Assembly: GCA_945865405.1 (NCBI GenBank)
Contig: CAMBDS010000020.1
Span: forward strand, 1 to 49,204
Direction of reading: 5' to 3'
DNA from: Caldithrix abyssi DSM 13497
Lineage (GTDB): Bacteria > Electryoneota > AABM5-125-24 > Hatepunaeales > Hatepunaeaceae
Length of the DNA: 49,204 nt
The notes below the pieces were generated by a model. It had not been told where the DNA came from. It worked only from the letters and a program-made list of their open reading frames with translations, and did not search any database. Below, in pieces: positions 26,021 to 34,383 of this stretch. How positions within the stretch are numbered: the stretch's first letter is position 1; each line of letters starts with the position of its first letter. The position numbers and the translations under genes were made by a program.

Positions 26021-27514
26021 TCAGTGCCTGACAGGCGTCTGTTCACCCCACGAAATGATATCAAATAGACCGTGTCCATTTTCGTCAAGCGCCTCCATGT
26101 AGTAAGGCGGCGGACGTCGGTCAAATCGAAAGTCGTAACGATAGGCCTTGCCGTAACCTGTTCCAGTGTGATTTGAGCGGTGAACGTATCCACGTCGTTG
26201 CTGAGTAACCGCACCCTTCAGGTAGATCCAACCTCTTTCATCCGGCGTAGGGCCTTGATAACCTTCCCAATCGTCATTCTGGTGTTCGAACGTGAACGAG
26301 CTTCCAAGGGCAACCATCCCCGCCGTTATGACGATAGAATGTCTGTTCCAATCTGCTCCACCGACATTAATTCCGTTCTCTTTACCGTTTCTGTAGTTAT
26401 CTCTTATGATGATGTCACCTTCAGAAACCAACCCCATAATTCCGACTGATGGATCTTCTTCATTGAAGTCGCCAGTCAGCCGATTTGCGGCTGTGTAGCG
26501 AACATCATCTATCAAGAACATATCCTGAGAAGATCCAATTGTAAGTTGCCCGGTAAGGGTTCCTTCAATTTCAACCTGCCCATCGACAAAGATCGCCTGC
26601 CAATTTGGTGGCGGACCAGATGAGTAAACGCTTTCTGCACGTACTCCGCCCAATGGGTATTGGAAGATGTGATATCCGCCATCTCCTTCCAATCTGATCC
26701 AGGTCATCAATCTGCCGTGCCCATCGGTTACGAATGGCTGGGCATTGGCTCTAACCGATTTGGCTGTCTTCGGAAAGTTGACCGGCGGCGCATTGAAAAC
26801 CGGTGGATATTCGAAATGAATTTGACCGGGTTGATTGTAGATGAATTCACCCATCGACGTCGAAACAGGTCCGTAGAAAGTCGGTGAGTATTTCAAACCG
26901 ATAAAGTCATTCGAATGCGTTCTTCCGTATAGCGTGTCGGGCGTCCAGAACCAGATGATCTCACCATATTCCGTGTCTTCAACATCGGTGAGGTACATAT
27001 AGTTTGCGAAAGACCTGAGTCTCGCCCGCATCGTTGCGACTCTTTCGACCGGTATGAATCTTGGTCCGTCGTTACCCATCTGATGATTGGTAAACATGAC
27101 CTGTCCGGTTGAGTATAGATCGTAACTATCGGTTCTTTGAAACAGGTTTCCGTCAGCTCCTGCAACTCGACTCACCATATTCTTGAAATGTACTCCGACA
27201 CCATCCACACTACCCGGTAGCAGGTTAACCGAGCCTTGCGGCAGGTCGGCCGGTTCTCGGGTTCTGAGGAATGTCAGACCTCTTTCAATAAGCCCGGTTT
27301 GCGCCACGAAGTAGGCCTGGATTGTGGCTCGTTCATATTCCGAGTCCCATTTTTCATCCGAAGCCCATTTCATATAGCCCATACCGGTAGCGACGAGCAA
27401 CGACACGATTACCACTGACATGATGAGGATATTGCCTTCGTCGCGAACGAGGACATCTTTGCTTTTCACTTCACCCTCCATAATCTGAAAGTTCATATTT
27501 GCTTTCCTATTCAT
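26021..27514 (-). CDS. PilX-like pilus assembly protein with beta-solenoid-like region
   Basis: The start is ATG 27514 (AGGTGA 5 nt before it), giving 497 residues. After a polar lead of about 26 residues comes EGNILIMSVVIVSLLVATGM, a single N-terminal hydrophobic helix like that of PilX N-domain proteins, with no clear G/FxxxE prepilin site. Around 295-370 it has VDGQVEIEGTLTGQLTIG, FLIDDVRYT and GLVSEGDIIIRD, a pattern of short repeated strands that in PilX-like/DUF4900-type proteins of other phyla builds a polymer-like solenoid. It lies with two other minor-pilin-like genes, so it is probably exported by or part of the pilus tip. Family assignment is tentative. Confidence 0.6.
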   Translation of the reverse strand: MNRKANMNFQIMEGEVKSKDVLVRDEGNILIMSVVIVSLLVATGMGYMKWASDEKWDSEYERATIQAYFVAQTGLIERGLTFLRTREPADLPQGSVNLLPGSVDGVGVHFKNMVSRVAGADGNLFQRTDSYDLYSTGQVMFTNHQMGNDGPRFIPVERVATMRARLRSFANYMYLTDVEDTEYGEIIWFWTPDTLYGRTHSNDFIGLKYSPTFYGPVSTSMGEFIYNQPGQIHFEYPPVFNAPPVNFPKTAKSVRANAQPFVTDGHGRLMTWIRLEGDGGYHIFQYPLGGVRAESVYSSGPPPNWQAIFVDGQVEIEGTLTGQLTIGSSQDMFLIDDVRYTAANRLTGDFNEEDPSVGIMGLVSEGDIIIRDNYRNGKENGINVGGADWNRHSIVITAGMVALGSSFTFEHQNDDWEGYQGPTPDERGWIYLKGAVTQQRRGYVHRSNHTGTGYGKAYRYDFRFDRRPPPYYMEALDENGHGLFDIISWGEQTPVRH

Positions 27515-27530
27515 TTGGCTCACCTGTTCT

Positions 27531-28181
27531 TCAGTCGGTGATCCCCTTCTTAACGATCAGGTTCTTGTTTCTGACGTAAACCCTGTTGAAGTATTCCTTC
27601 TCAACAGTCCAATTTCGCCCACCCACCTCCGTTGCGGCGCGAGTGTAGCGTATTTTGAACCGTATGTCGTAGGATGCTTCGAGGAACGAAGCTTTACGTC
27701 GATTTCTGTCGGCCCTCTCCCACTCATTGGGAGAGTCCGCAGCATACTGCGACAATGTGAACTGGATGATCTCGTATGACTCGCCTCTTCCCAATTGCTG
27801 GGGCGGAAACGCCGGATCGACCCTGTCGTTATTGCCGTGTGTGATGCGAACATTTCGTAAATCAGCTCGCCAGTGCGAGGTCAGAAAGATGTCGTGACGG
27901 ATCGGATCAAGATATTTGACGTCAATTCGATGAGTGTTGCCCACGCTGCCCCGCACTTCGACGTCTGTCGCGTTGCGGAGTTCATGAGTTAATTGCTCAA
28001 TGACATCGTTACCATACTGATCCATCACTCTTACTGCCCAGCTTCTGTCAAGTTGCTCACGAAAAGCCAGCAGAACAATTGTAAGTCCCAGTACCATTAT
28101 CGCCATGATGACGATAGAGATGGTCGCCTCAATGAACGTCCACCCGTCATCGCGGCGAAACTTTATGCATGGCGCATTCAT
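27531..28181 (-). CDS. minor pilin, PilW-like
   Basis: A 216-residue prepilin. The cleavage motif is DDG|WTFIEATISIVIMAIMV with Glu at +5, near residues 11-31, followed by a soluble domain (about 40-216) rich in charged residues and without cysteines. PilD would cut after Gly13. GAGGTGA lies 5 nt before ATG 28181. It stands between a PilV-like and a PilX-like gene, the usual minor pilin arrangement. Confidence 0.82.
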   Translation of the reverse strand: MNAPCIKFRRDDGWTFIEATISIVIMAIMVLGLTIVLLAFREQLDRSWAVRVMDQYGNDVIEQLTHELRNATDVEVRGSVGNTHRIDVKYLDPIRHDIFLTSHWRADLRNVRITHGNNDRVDPAFPPQQLGRGESYEIIQFTLSQYAADSPNEWERADRNRRKASFLEASYDIRFKIRYTRAATEVGGRNWTVEKEYFNRVYVRNKNLIVKKGITD

Positions 28182-28247
28182 AGTTTCACCTCGCTTACTT
28201 CACGTTTGCTTAGCCGTATCACTGTAATTTCAATTCGGCGGCGCATT

Positions 28248-28739
28248 TTAGATGCCCGCCGAGACCATCGTCCCGGTAAACGTCACCAATTGCGGGTCAG
28301 TATTGCGGGACTGATTTGGCTCCCACCACGTCACTTTGACATTGATGCGCCAGTAATCAACCCCTGCCCCGGTTTCCAAAAGGTCAATCGGATCGAGACG
28401 GCCGTATCGAACGTAGCATTCGACGTCATCTAAATCGGTTGTTGGATCACCGAGGTCAAGCACAGTCGGATCGACCACCTGATTAAGATTACCTTGAAGA
28501 ACACGTGGATCTTTGTCATCAAAATCAGTGTGGATGCGACCCTGCCAATACTCAACAGCTGAGCGGGCAATGGAGATTGCCTTGCGATAGCGCATTTGCT
28601 GGTTCATCTTTTCATTGCCGTAGTTCAGCGCCTGGAAGGTGCCGATCGAAGCAATTGCTACTATCATCAGACCGACAACGATCTGAATAAAGTCGATGCT
28701 GCCAGCATCATCACGCCATTTAGAATTCAAACATTTCAT
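28248..28739 (-). CDS. prepilin-like minor pilin with Gln at +5
   Basis: A 163-residue protein beginning MKCLNSKWRDDAG, then SIDFIQIVVGLMIVAIASI, a pilin-like N-terminal helix. If cleaved after Gly13, residue +5 is Gln rather than the near-invariant Glu, a departure otherwise known in the GspK class of tip pseudopilins. The remaining domain has a single cysteine and no recognisable fold. AAGGAGG precedes ATG 28739. By position it corresponds to PilV/PilI-type minor pilins. Confidence 0.7.
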   Translation of the reverse strand: MKCLNSKWRDDAGSIDFIQIVVGLMIVAIASIGTFQALNYGNEKMNQQMRYRKAISIARSAVEYWQGRIHTDFDDKDPRVLQGNLNQVVDPTVLDLGDPTTDLDDVECYVRYGRLDPIDLLETGAGVDYWRINVKVTWWEPNQSRNTDPQLVTFTGTMVSAGI

Positions 28740-28818
28740 CTTTGCCTCCTTGAAGCATTCTTTCTTAGCCTTACAAACAATTTCTTGACCATATGCATGG
28801 ACGGTTGCCCGAAGACGG

Positions 28819-29877
28819 CTACTGGTTGAGATCTACTTCGAACAGCTTCGGATTCTCCGCCACGAGCGCAGCGGTCTCTCGGTCAATCATACCTTTGTGT
28901 AACAATCGCTGCAGGTCTTGATCCAGCGACTGCATACCTTGCTTACCACCGGACTGAATGACCGATGGTATCTGGTATATCTTATCCTCTCGAATAAGAT
29001 TTCTAACAGCTACATTGGCGACCATCACTTCGCATCCGATAACCCTGCCAACTCCGCCCTTCCTCGGTAATAGCTTCTGCGCGATAACCGCTTCGAGCGA
29101 TTCTGCCAACATCGATCGGACTTGCGTCTTCTGCGATGCAGGAAAAATATCGATAATACGGTCAATCGTCTTGGCTGCCGATGAGGTGTGGAGCGTGGCA
29201 AAAACCAAGTGACCGGTTTCTGCCGCAGTGAGAGCAAGGGATATCGTTTCAAGGTCGCGCATTTCACCGACCAGGATCACGTCCGGGTCTTCACGCAAGG
29301 CGGAACGAAGAGCATTAGCGAAAGAGTGTGTGTTCACACCGAGCTCACGCTGATTGATCAGGCAGTTCCTGCTTGAGTGATAATACTCGATCGGATCTTC
29401 GATCGTTATGACATGCAGTTCCTTGTACTCATTGATGTAGTCAATACAAGCTGCAAGAGACGTCGATTTGCCACTACCTGTCGGGCCGGTAAACAATATC
29501 AGCCCTCGATCCCGAAGTGCCAAATCTTTCAGGACCTCCGGCATCCCCAGCTCTTCGAAGCTTCGGATGGAGGAGGGAATCGTACGAAACGCGACACCGT
29601 ACCCGTTGATCTGCGAATAGACGTTGACGCGGAAACGGGCGAGCCCTTCGAGTTTCTGCGATAAGTCGATTTCTTTCATTTCATCGAGACGCTCGAGTTG
29701 CTCAACAGATAGGAATGATTGAACTGCTTCAAACACTTCATCTGCTGTCGGGGCAGGGATGTTCAATTTGCGCATCCGCCCGTGTACCCGTATCATCGGA
29801 ACAGAGCCGGTCGATATATGGAGGTCAGATGCCCCCTGATTGACCGTATATTCCAGTAGTTTTGGAATGGATTCCAC
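28819..29877 (-). CDS. pilT: type IV pilus retraction ATPase PilT
   Basis: A 352-residue PilT. The N-terminal PAS-like domain (about 1-95) has GASDLHISTGSVPMIRVHG; the ATPase core has Walker A GPTGSGKSTS (about 130-139), the Asp box VITIEDPIEYYH, Walker B VILVGEMRDLETI and the His box HLVFATLHT. The C-terminus carries AVIAQKLLPRKGG, typical of PilT. It drives pilus retraction, needed for twitching and DNA uptake. It is the second gene, 49 bp after pilA. Confidence 0.96.
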   Translation of the reverse strand: MESIPKLLEYTVNQGASDLHISTGSVPMIRVHGRMRKLNIPAPTADEVFEAVQSFLSVEQLERLDEMKEIDLSQKLEGLARFRVNVYSQINGYGVAFRTIPSSIRSFEELGMPEVLKDLALRDRGLILFTGPTGSGKSTSLAACIDYINEYKELHVITIEDPIEYYHSSRNCLINQRELGVNTHSFANALRSALREDPDVILVGEMRDLETISLALTAAETGHLVFATLHTSSAAKTIDRIIDIFPASQKTQVRSMLAESLEAVIAQKLLPRKGGVGRVIGCEVMVANVAVRNLIREDKIYQIPSVIQSGGKQGMQSLDQDLQRLLHKGMIDRETAALVAENPKLFEVDLNQ

Positions 29878-29926
29878 TATTCGCCTATCGTTGAATTACC
29901 TATGAGATCAGCGCGAACGGCAAACG

Positions 29927-30349
29927 TTAAATATCCTCGTCCGTCGGCAGACCATAACCTGTAAAACGACCTGTCTGAACGTCGAACAACACCACATGAC
30001 CGGCGCCGCCCTTCATTTCAGCTGTCGAGACCGCTTCGATCTGAGTGACCGGGTCTTGACCAATCAACGAAAATGCCCATTGACGAAGAGTTCCTTCGTC
30101 GATTTCCAGATACTCGAGTTCCTGCAATTCTTCAACCGAAGTAGGATCTTCGCCGAAATCCTGACGGAACATCTTGACAGCATTGTAGATCGCACCGATG
30201 GTCGCTTGCGCGTCCGAGGCACGGGCACCCTGCACGTACTGGATATAGATCGGAACCGAGATGGCGGCCAAAATCGCGACGATTACAACCACCACCAACA
30301 CTTCAATCAGCGTAAAACCGCTGTCCTGCCGCTTAAATTTGGGAAGCAT
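29927..30349 (-). CDS. pilA: major pilin (PilA/GspG-like)
   Basis: A 140-residue prepilin: leader MLPKFKRQDSG, then FTLIEVLVVVVIVAILAAI with Phe at +1 and Glu at +5. The mature protein of about 129 residues has the GspG-like pattern (GARASDAQATIGAIYNAVKMFRQDFG) and no cysteines, so no disulfide loop. A very strong ribosome site, AGGAGGTGA, lies just before ATG 30349, and a promoter is visible upstream, which fits a highly expressed structural subunit. It could be a T2SS major pseudopilin, but pilT, pilM-Q, pilB and pilC around it favour a pilus. Confidence 0.9.
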   Translation of the reverse strand: MLPKFKRQDSGFTLIEVLVVVVIVAILAAISVPIYIQYVQGARASDAQATIGAIYNAVKMFRQDFGEDPTSVEELQELEYLEIDEGTLRQWAFSLIGQDPVTQIEAVSTAEMKGGAGHVVLFDVQTGRFTGYGLPTDEDI

Positions 30350-30415
30350 TGCTTCACCTCCTGCTTACTTCGCTCTTGCATCCCCACGCACCGTTATTCG
30401 GTGACATAGGCACAT

Positions 30416-30443
30416 AATATAACGCCTTTTTTTGTCAATGCAA
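30416..30443 (-). promoter_or_regulatory. probable sigma70-type promoter of pilA
   Basis: On the minus strand, TTGCAT (30438-30443), 16 bp, TATATT (30416-30421). A TTGACA overlaps at 30433-30438, but has no good -10 at normal spacing. Transcription would start about 60 bp before the pilA ATG. The same TATATT hexamer occurs in three other candidate promoters here. Confidence 0.5.
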
Positions 30444-30480
30444 GTGATCGACCAAAGTTCTGCCATAAAGACAAATCCTT

Positions 30481-30496
30481 AGTGATCTCGATCACC
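30481..30496. promoter_or_regulatory. CRP/FNR-type operator-like palindrome upstream of pilA
   Basis: GTGA-TCTCGA-TCAC at 30482-30495 is a perfect GTGA-N6-TCAC palindrome, the core of CRP-family sites. Its centre lies about 80 bp before the inferred pilA start point, a spacing used by upstream activator sites. No regulator gene is in the window. Confidence 0.35.
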
Positions 30497-30750
30497 GCAT
30501 ACGGCAATAACAGGCAAGTTAATAAGCGCAAAAGTAATACCACAATTTCTTGCTCTCATTGCCCACACTATACCATCGCAATAATTCATTAAGATGATAA
30601 TAGCTTCGCTGAAAAAGTACAGCTGGCAAAATAATCACTTTCATGCAATTCTTGCTAACAAAGTGTAAATAATGCGCGCATCTTATAACAATCGTGATCT
30701 TACCCGGCGACAATATTAGTTCGAATCAGAGTAGTGCAATTGTCGCGCCT
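30497..30750. other. AT-rich intergenic stretch without recognisable gene
   Basis: About 250 bp between the pilA control region and the end of the glycosyltransferase gene. I see no ribosome site with a plausible frame, no terminator-like hairpin with a T-run, and no tRNA or known RNA fold. Confidence 0.5.
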
Positions 30751-32553
30751 TTAATCCTGCGACAATGGTATGCTCTTTCTCAATTCTGCTACCCGATCAA
30801 ACGACCTGCGTGCCAGTTCCTGATCCCCGTTCTCACGAGCTTCATCACCTCTTCGTTGCCAAGCCTGTGCCGCATTGACTGCCGCTTCAGACAGGTCAGG
30901 TCGGACGCGCAAAGCCTCTTCGAAACATTCCAGAGCACGGTCAAAGTTACCGGCGGCCACTTCCATCAGCCCCAAATTATTCCAGGCTTTCCCGTAATAG
31001 GGCTGAATTTCGACTTCATTATAGTAATACTCTCTCGATTTTTCAATATGGGCTCTATTTCTTTCTATGTTTCCGAGATTAAAGTTAACAAACGGTGCAT
31101 TTTTATTCGCCGTAAGTGCTTTCAGATACATCAGCTCCGCTTGTTCGACACGCCCCATTTTTTCAAGAGCCGTCCCTTCAGTAAAATAGCCGTAGTCCCA
31201 TCTCTTCGGGTTGATCCCGGTATCGACCGCAAAAAGAGCGTAGATGCCAAGTGAAAAAAAGATCAGTGCACCGGCAATATCTCTGTTGAATTGAAATTTG
31301 CTGCCTCTTACATTTTCGACAACCCATTTTACCCCACCTGCCGCCAAAATGATCAGAATAGGTGTCAACGGATGCCTGAAGCGGCCGTTGACGAAAAACA
31401 TCACCACCACAACTGTATAAAACATCAAAATAATGTTCAACAACGTCACCCTTCGGTCCTGACCTGCAACCCAAAGCCCGACCATCGCAAATGGCAAAAA
31501 CAGGGAAACCCCTATCCATAGCAACCAACCGATCACCGGATACCGATGAGCATGATAATAGATGTCGCGGTCGTTGGAAATTTCGAGATGGTTCCAGAAC
31601 ATCCATGCCTTTCGAACGATTAGCTTCACCCAGGCGACCGGATCGGCCGCGATCTCCTGCCCGCCTAATTTCCAATAATGGCTGTCAACCTCTATCGCTG
31701 TCAACTCCCTGCCTTCAGCTTTGTCGGCGAGCCGCCAGATTGTGTCCCAACCCCAACCCGGGCCTACGTTTGGCAGTGTCGCAGTAAAGCCATCAGCCCC
31801 CGGTCGGTTTCCTATGTAGAAATTAACCCCGCCTTGAGCAGGCGTCATCAACGGGCCGTTGCCGGCGTTCACATTTATCAACATCGTCACCAGCAAGGCA
31901 CTCAGCCCTATCCCAACGAAAGCCATCAGGTTCTGCCAGCCGACTTTTATCGACCACATCCAGATTAGTATTACCGGCATCAGCGGCAGCATCACGGGCC
32001 TTGTCAGCACCGATAGCGCAAACCATAGTCCGGCAAGCGCGCCACTGGCATTCCTACGCTGGCTGAAATCGATTTCCTTTTTGTTTCGGTTATCGACAAT
32101 CTTTATCAACGACTCAATCAGCAAAAGCATCAGCAGGGCTTCCAGACCGGTCGGCATAAGCTCAAGGTCAAAGAAGACCATCATCCCACAGAGTGCCGCC
32201 GCCAGCCCCGCTCCCAGCCCGGCTCCATCGCCGAAGAGCCTCGTGGTGATCCTTTGAACCAGAACGCAGGCATAGACTCCGACTGCAATCTGAAGCAGAC
32301 TCGGGAAGAGTGGCCCCACGCCGAAGATCATATAGACGATGCCAAGCAGAAGCGGGTAGAGCGCAGGTCTGAACGCGAACGAGTGATGGAGATGCCCCTT
32401 GGACAACGCGATAGCCATGTCGTTGTATTCGCCAGCGTCCCACATCGGTACAGAGTAGAACGGCGTCCCTCCGTACTGAGCAAGGTAGATCAGGCGGGTC
32501 AGGAGGGCGACAGCGATGACCAGATAGGTTCGATTTGTTTTAGTTAATCTCAT
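30751..32553 (-). CDS. glycosyltransferase family 39 membrane protein fused to TPR repeats
   Basis: The start is ATG 32553, giving 600 residues. The N-terminal 430 residues are a GT-C type membrane transferase of the ArnT/PMT_2 class: about ten membrane segments, an early DAGEYNDMA loop in the place of the catalytic acidic residues, and a periplasmic loop with NFYIGNRPGADGF. Such enzymes move sugars from polyprenyl-phosphate donors to lipid or protein. The last 150 residues hold about three TPR units (AWNNLGLMEVAAGNFDRALE and neighbours). It follows the pilus locus, so a role in pilin or surface protein glycosylation is possible but not shown. Confidence 0.8.
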   Translation of the reverse strand: MRLTKTNRTYLVIAVALLTRLIYLAQYGGTPFYSVPMWDAGEYNDMAIALSKGHLHHSFAFRPALYPLLLGIVYMIFGVGPLFPSLLQIAVGVYACVLVQRITTRLFGDGAGLGAGLAAALCGMMVFFDLELMPTGLEALLMLLLIESLIKIVDNRNKKEIDFSQRRNASGALAGLWFALSVLTRPVMLPLMPVILIWMWSIKVGWQNLMAFVGIGLSALLVTMLINVNAGNGPLMTPAQGGVNFYIGNRPGADGFTATLPNVGPGWGWDTIWRLADKAEGRELTAIEVDSHYWKLGGQEIAADPVAWVKLIVRKAWMFWNHLEISNDRDIYYHAHRYPVIGWLLWIGVSLFLPFAMVGLWVAGQDRRVTLLNIILMFYTVVVVMFFVNGRFRHPLTPILIILAAGGVKWVVENVRGSKFQFNRDIAGALIFFSLGIYALFAVDTGINPKRWDYGYFTEGTALEKMGRVEQAELMYLKALTANKNAPFVNFNLGNIERNRAHIEKSREYYYNEVEIQPYYGKAWNNLGLMEVAAGNFDRALECFEEALRVRPDLSEAAVNAAQAWQRRGDEARENGDQELARRSFDRVAELRKSIPLSQD

Positions 32554-32649
32554 ATGCAATTTTCAATTCTAAGTCCGGGACACCGACGATATTAAACACC
32601 TTCCTTAAACCTGGCCAAAAAGAATTCTCCTTTACCTGTCTCAATCTCC

Positions 32650-34269
32650 TTAAACCCGCTTCCTCATAACCGTATCTCTTGCCTTCTCCAGCATCTCAGG
32701 ATAATCAGTCGTAAAGTGCAGTCCGCGTGACTCCTTCCGATGCAAAGCCATCCGGATAATCAGTGAGGCAACTAATGCGATATTCCTAAGCTCAATCACC
32801 CCCTCCGTCAATCGCGAACGACTCGCTAAATCCTCGATCTCCTCACGAATCAACTCGACCCTTCGCCTTGCCCGTTCCAGCCTGAGAGTTGACCGTACTA
32901 TCCCTACATAATCCCACATCAACTTCCTGATCTGGAACCTGTCGTGCGAAATGAGGACCAACTCTTCTTCCGATGCGTGGGTCACGTTTTGCGGTAATCT
33001 GTCTTCAAATTTACTGAAATCGCTAAATTTGATTTGCTTATTCATTGCAATTTCAGCTGCACGATGTGAAAAGACAACCGCCTCAAGCAAAGAGTTCGAC
33101 GCCAATCTATTCGCCCCATGCACCCCCGAGCAAGCAACCTCCCCCGCCGCATAAAGACCTGGAATGCTCGTTCTGCCATGAAGATCTGTGACAACTCCTC
33201 CACACATATAATGCGCCGCCGGAACGACAGGTATCCACCCGGTCGTGATGTCGATCCCGTTTTGTAAGCATCGTTTGTAAATCGATGGAAACCGCTCGCG
33301 CACTTCGTCCGGAGGTCTTGCCGTTACGTCAAGATAGACGTAGTCATCGCCACTCGCCTTCATCTCTTTGTCGATGGCACGTGCCACCGTGTCCCTCGGT
33401 GCCAGATCGAGCATTGAGTGGTACTGTGACATAAACGCTGTCCCGTCGCGTCGTCTCAGAACGCCTCCGAAGCCACGCACCGCCTCACTGATCAAGAATG
33501 ACGTTCCCCCACCAAGTCCACTCTGATAAAAAGCTGTTGGGTGGAATTGCATGAATTCGAGGTTCGCAACCCTTGCGCCTGCTCGCCAAGCGATTGCGAT
33601 GCCGTCACCCGTAGCGATTGGCGGGTTGGTCGTGTGAAGGTAAACCTCACCGCTACCGCCTGTTGCCAAAAACGTTACAGGGGCAAAGATCATCTCCAGC
33701 TCGCGAGACGGTGTCAAAATGGTGGCACCCCGGCAACGACCCGGTCGTTCCTTAGGATCAATCAAAAGATCTACCGCTGCCGAGTGCTCCTCGATCTCGA
33801 TATTGGGATGCTCTTGACAACGCTTAATGAGGCTCTTTTCCACCTCTGATCCTGTATGATCTGCGCGATGGACGATCCGGCTCCGGGTATGTCCGCCTTC
33901 CCGACCCAAAGCCAGCACGCGCTTGCCATCGCTGTACTTATAGGAAAACTCAACGCCCAATGCGACAAGCTCATTGATCCGGTTCGGCCCCTCACGAACC
34001 ATCAACTCAACAGCACTCCGTCGGGAGAGCCCTGCTCCTGTCTGAAGAGTATCCGATATGTGCTGCTCGAACGAGTCCTCTCCTCCCAAAACGACTGCAA
34101 TACCGCCCTGGGCATAGTTAGTGTTCGACTCGGTATCCTGCTTTTTCGTGACAAGGATAACCCGCCCCTTCGAAGCTACTTTAAGCGCAAAAGAGAGCCC
34201 GGCGATGCCTGATCCGATGACGAGAAAATCTGACTTACGCAATTGATCTACTTTTTGCTTAGAGTTCAA
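32650..34269 (-). CDS. nadB: L-aspartate oxidase
   Basis: A 539-residue flavoprotein that oxidises L-aspartate to iminoaspartate, the first step of de novo NAD synthesis. The FAD-binding site is VIGSGIAGLS near residues 17-26; substrate region motifs NYAQGGIAV, REGGHTRSRIVHRADHTG and the ...GGVVTDLHGRTSIPGLYAAGE block are all present; the C-terminal helical domain ends near 535. nadA and nadC are not here. The start is uncertain: TTG 34269 lies within a small hairpin repeat, and TTG 34242 (MRKSDFLVIGSG) would give a more usual N-terminus; neither has a good ribosome site. Confidence 0.95.
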   Translation of the reverse strand: MNSKQKVDQLRKSDFLVIGSGIAGLSFALKVASKGRVILVTKKQDTESNTNYAQGGIAVVLGGEDSFEQHISDTLQTGAGLSRRSAVELMVREGPNRINELVALGVEFSYKYSDGKRVLALGREGGHTRSRIVHRADHTGSEVEKSLIKRCQEHPNIEIEEHSAAVDLLIDPKERPGRCRGATILTPSRELEMIFAPVTFLATGGSGEVYLHTTNPPIATGDGIAIAWRAGARVANLEFMQFHPTAFYQSGLGGGTSFLISEAVRGFGGVLRRRDGTAFMSQYHSMLDLAPRDTVARAIDKEMKASGDDYVYLDVTARPPDEVRERFPSIYKRCLQNGIDITTGWIPVVPAAHYMCGGVVTDLHGRTSIPGLYAAGEVACSGVHGANRLASNSLLEAVVFSHRAAEIAMNKQIKFSDFSKFEDRLPQNVTHASEEELVLISHDRFQIRKLMWDYVGIVRSTLRLERARRRVELIREEIEDLASRSRLTEGVIELRNIALVASLIIRMALHRKESRGLHFTTDYPEMLEKARDTVMRKRV

Positions 34270-34280
34270 ACTTCAGTTTG
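34267..34280. repeat. TTCA-loop hairpin at the nadB 5' end
   Basis: CAAAC-TTCA-GTTTG followed by TC. It has the same loop and flank as the hairpin at 698-715 read on the minus strand (CAGAC-TTCA-GTCTG-TC), with one stem pair changed on both sides. It overlaps the outermost possible nadB start codon. Confidence 0.5.
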
Positions 34281-34310
34281 TCTGGTAACTTAATCAATAT
34301 ATCAAAAAAC

Positions 34311-34342
34311 AAAGCCGTCAACCACTCATGGCTGACGGCTTT
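34311..34342. terminator. terminator after the HtrA gene's neighbour region / between htrA and nadB
   Basis: AAAGCCGTCA / TGACGGCTTT, a 10-bp perfect stem with a 12-nt loop, lies 41 bp past the stop of the HtrA gene at 34384. On the minus strand it is followed by GTTTTTTGATAT, a good U-run, so it should end the htrA transcript just before nadB. Confidence 0.85.
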
Positions 34343-34383
34343 TATTGTACCTATTTAGAGCTCTCGATTCTATGCCAAGTATT

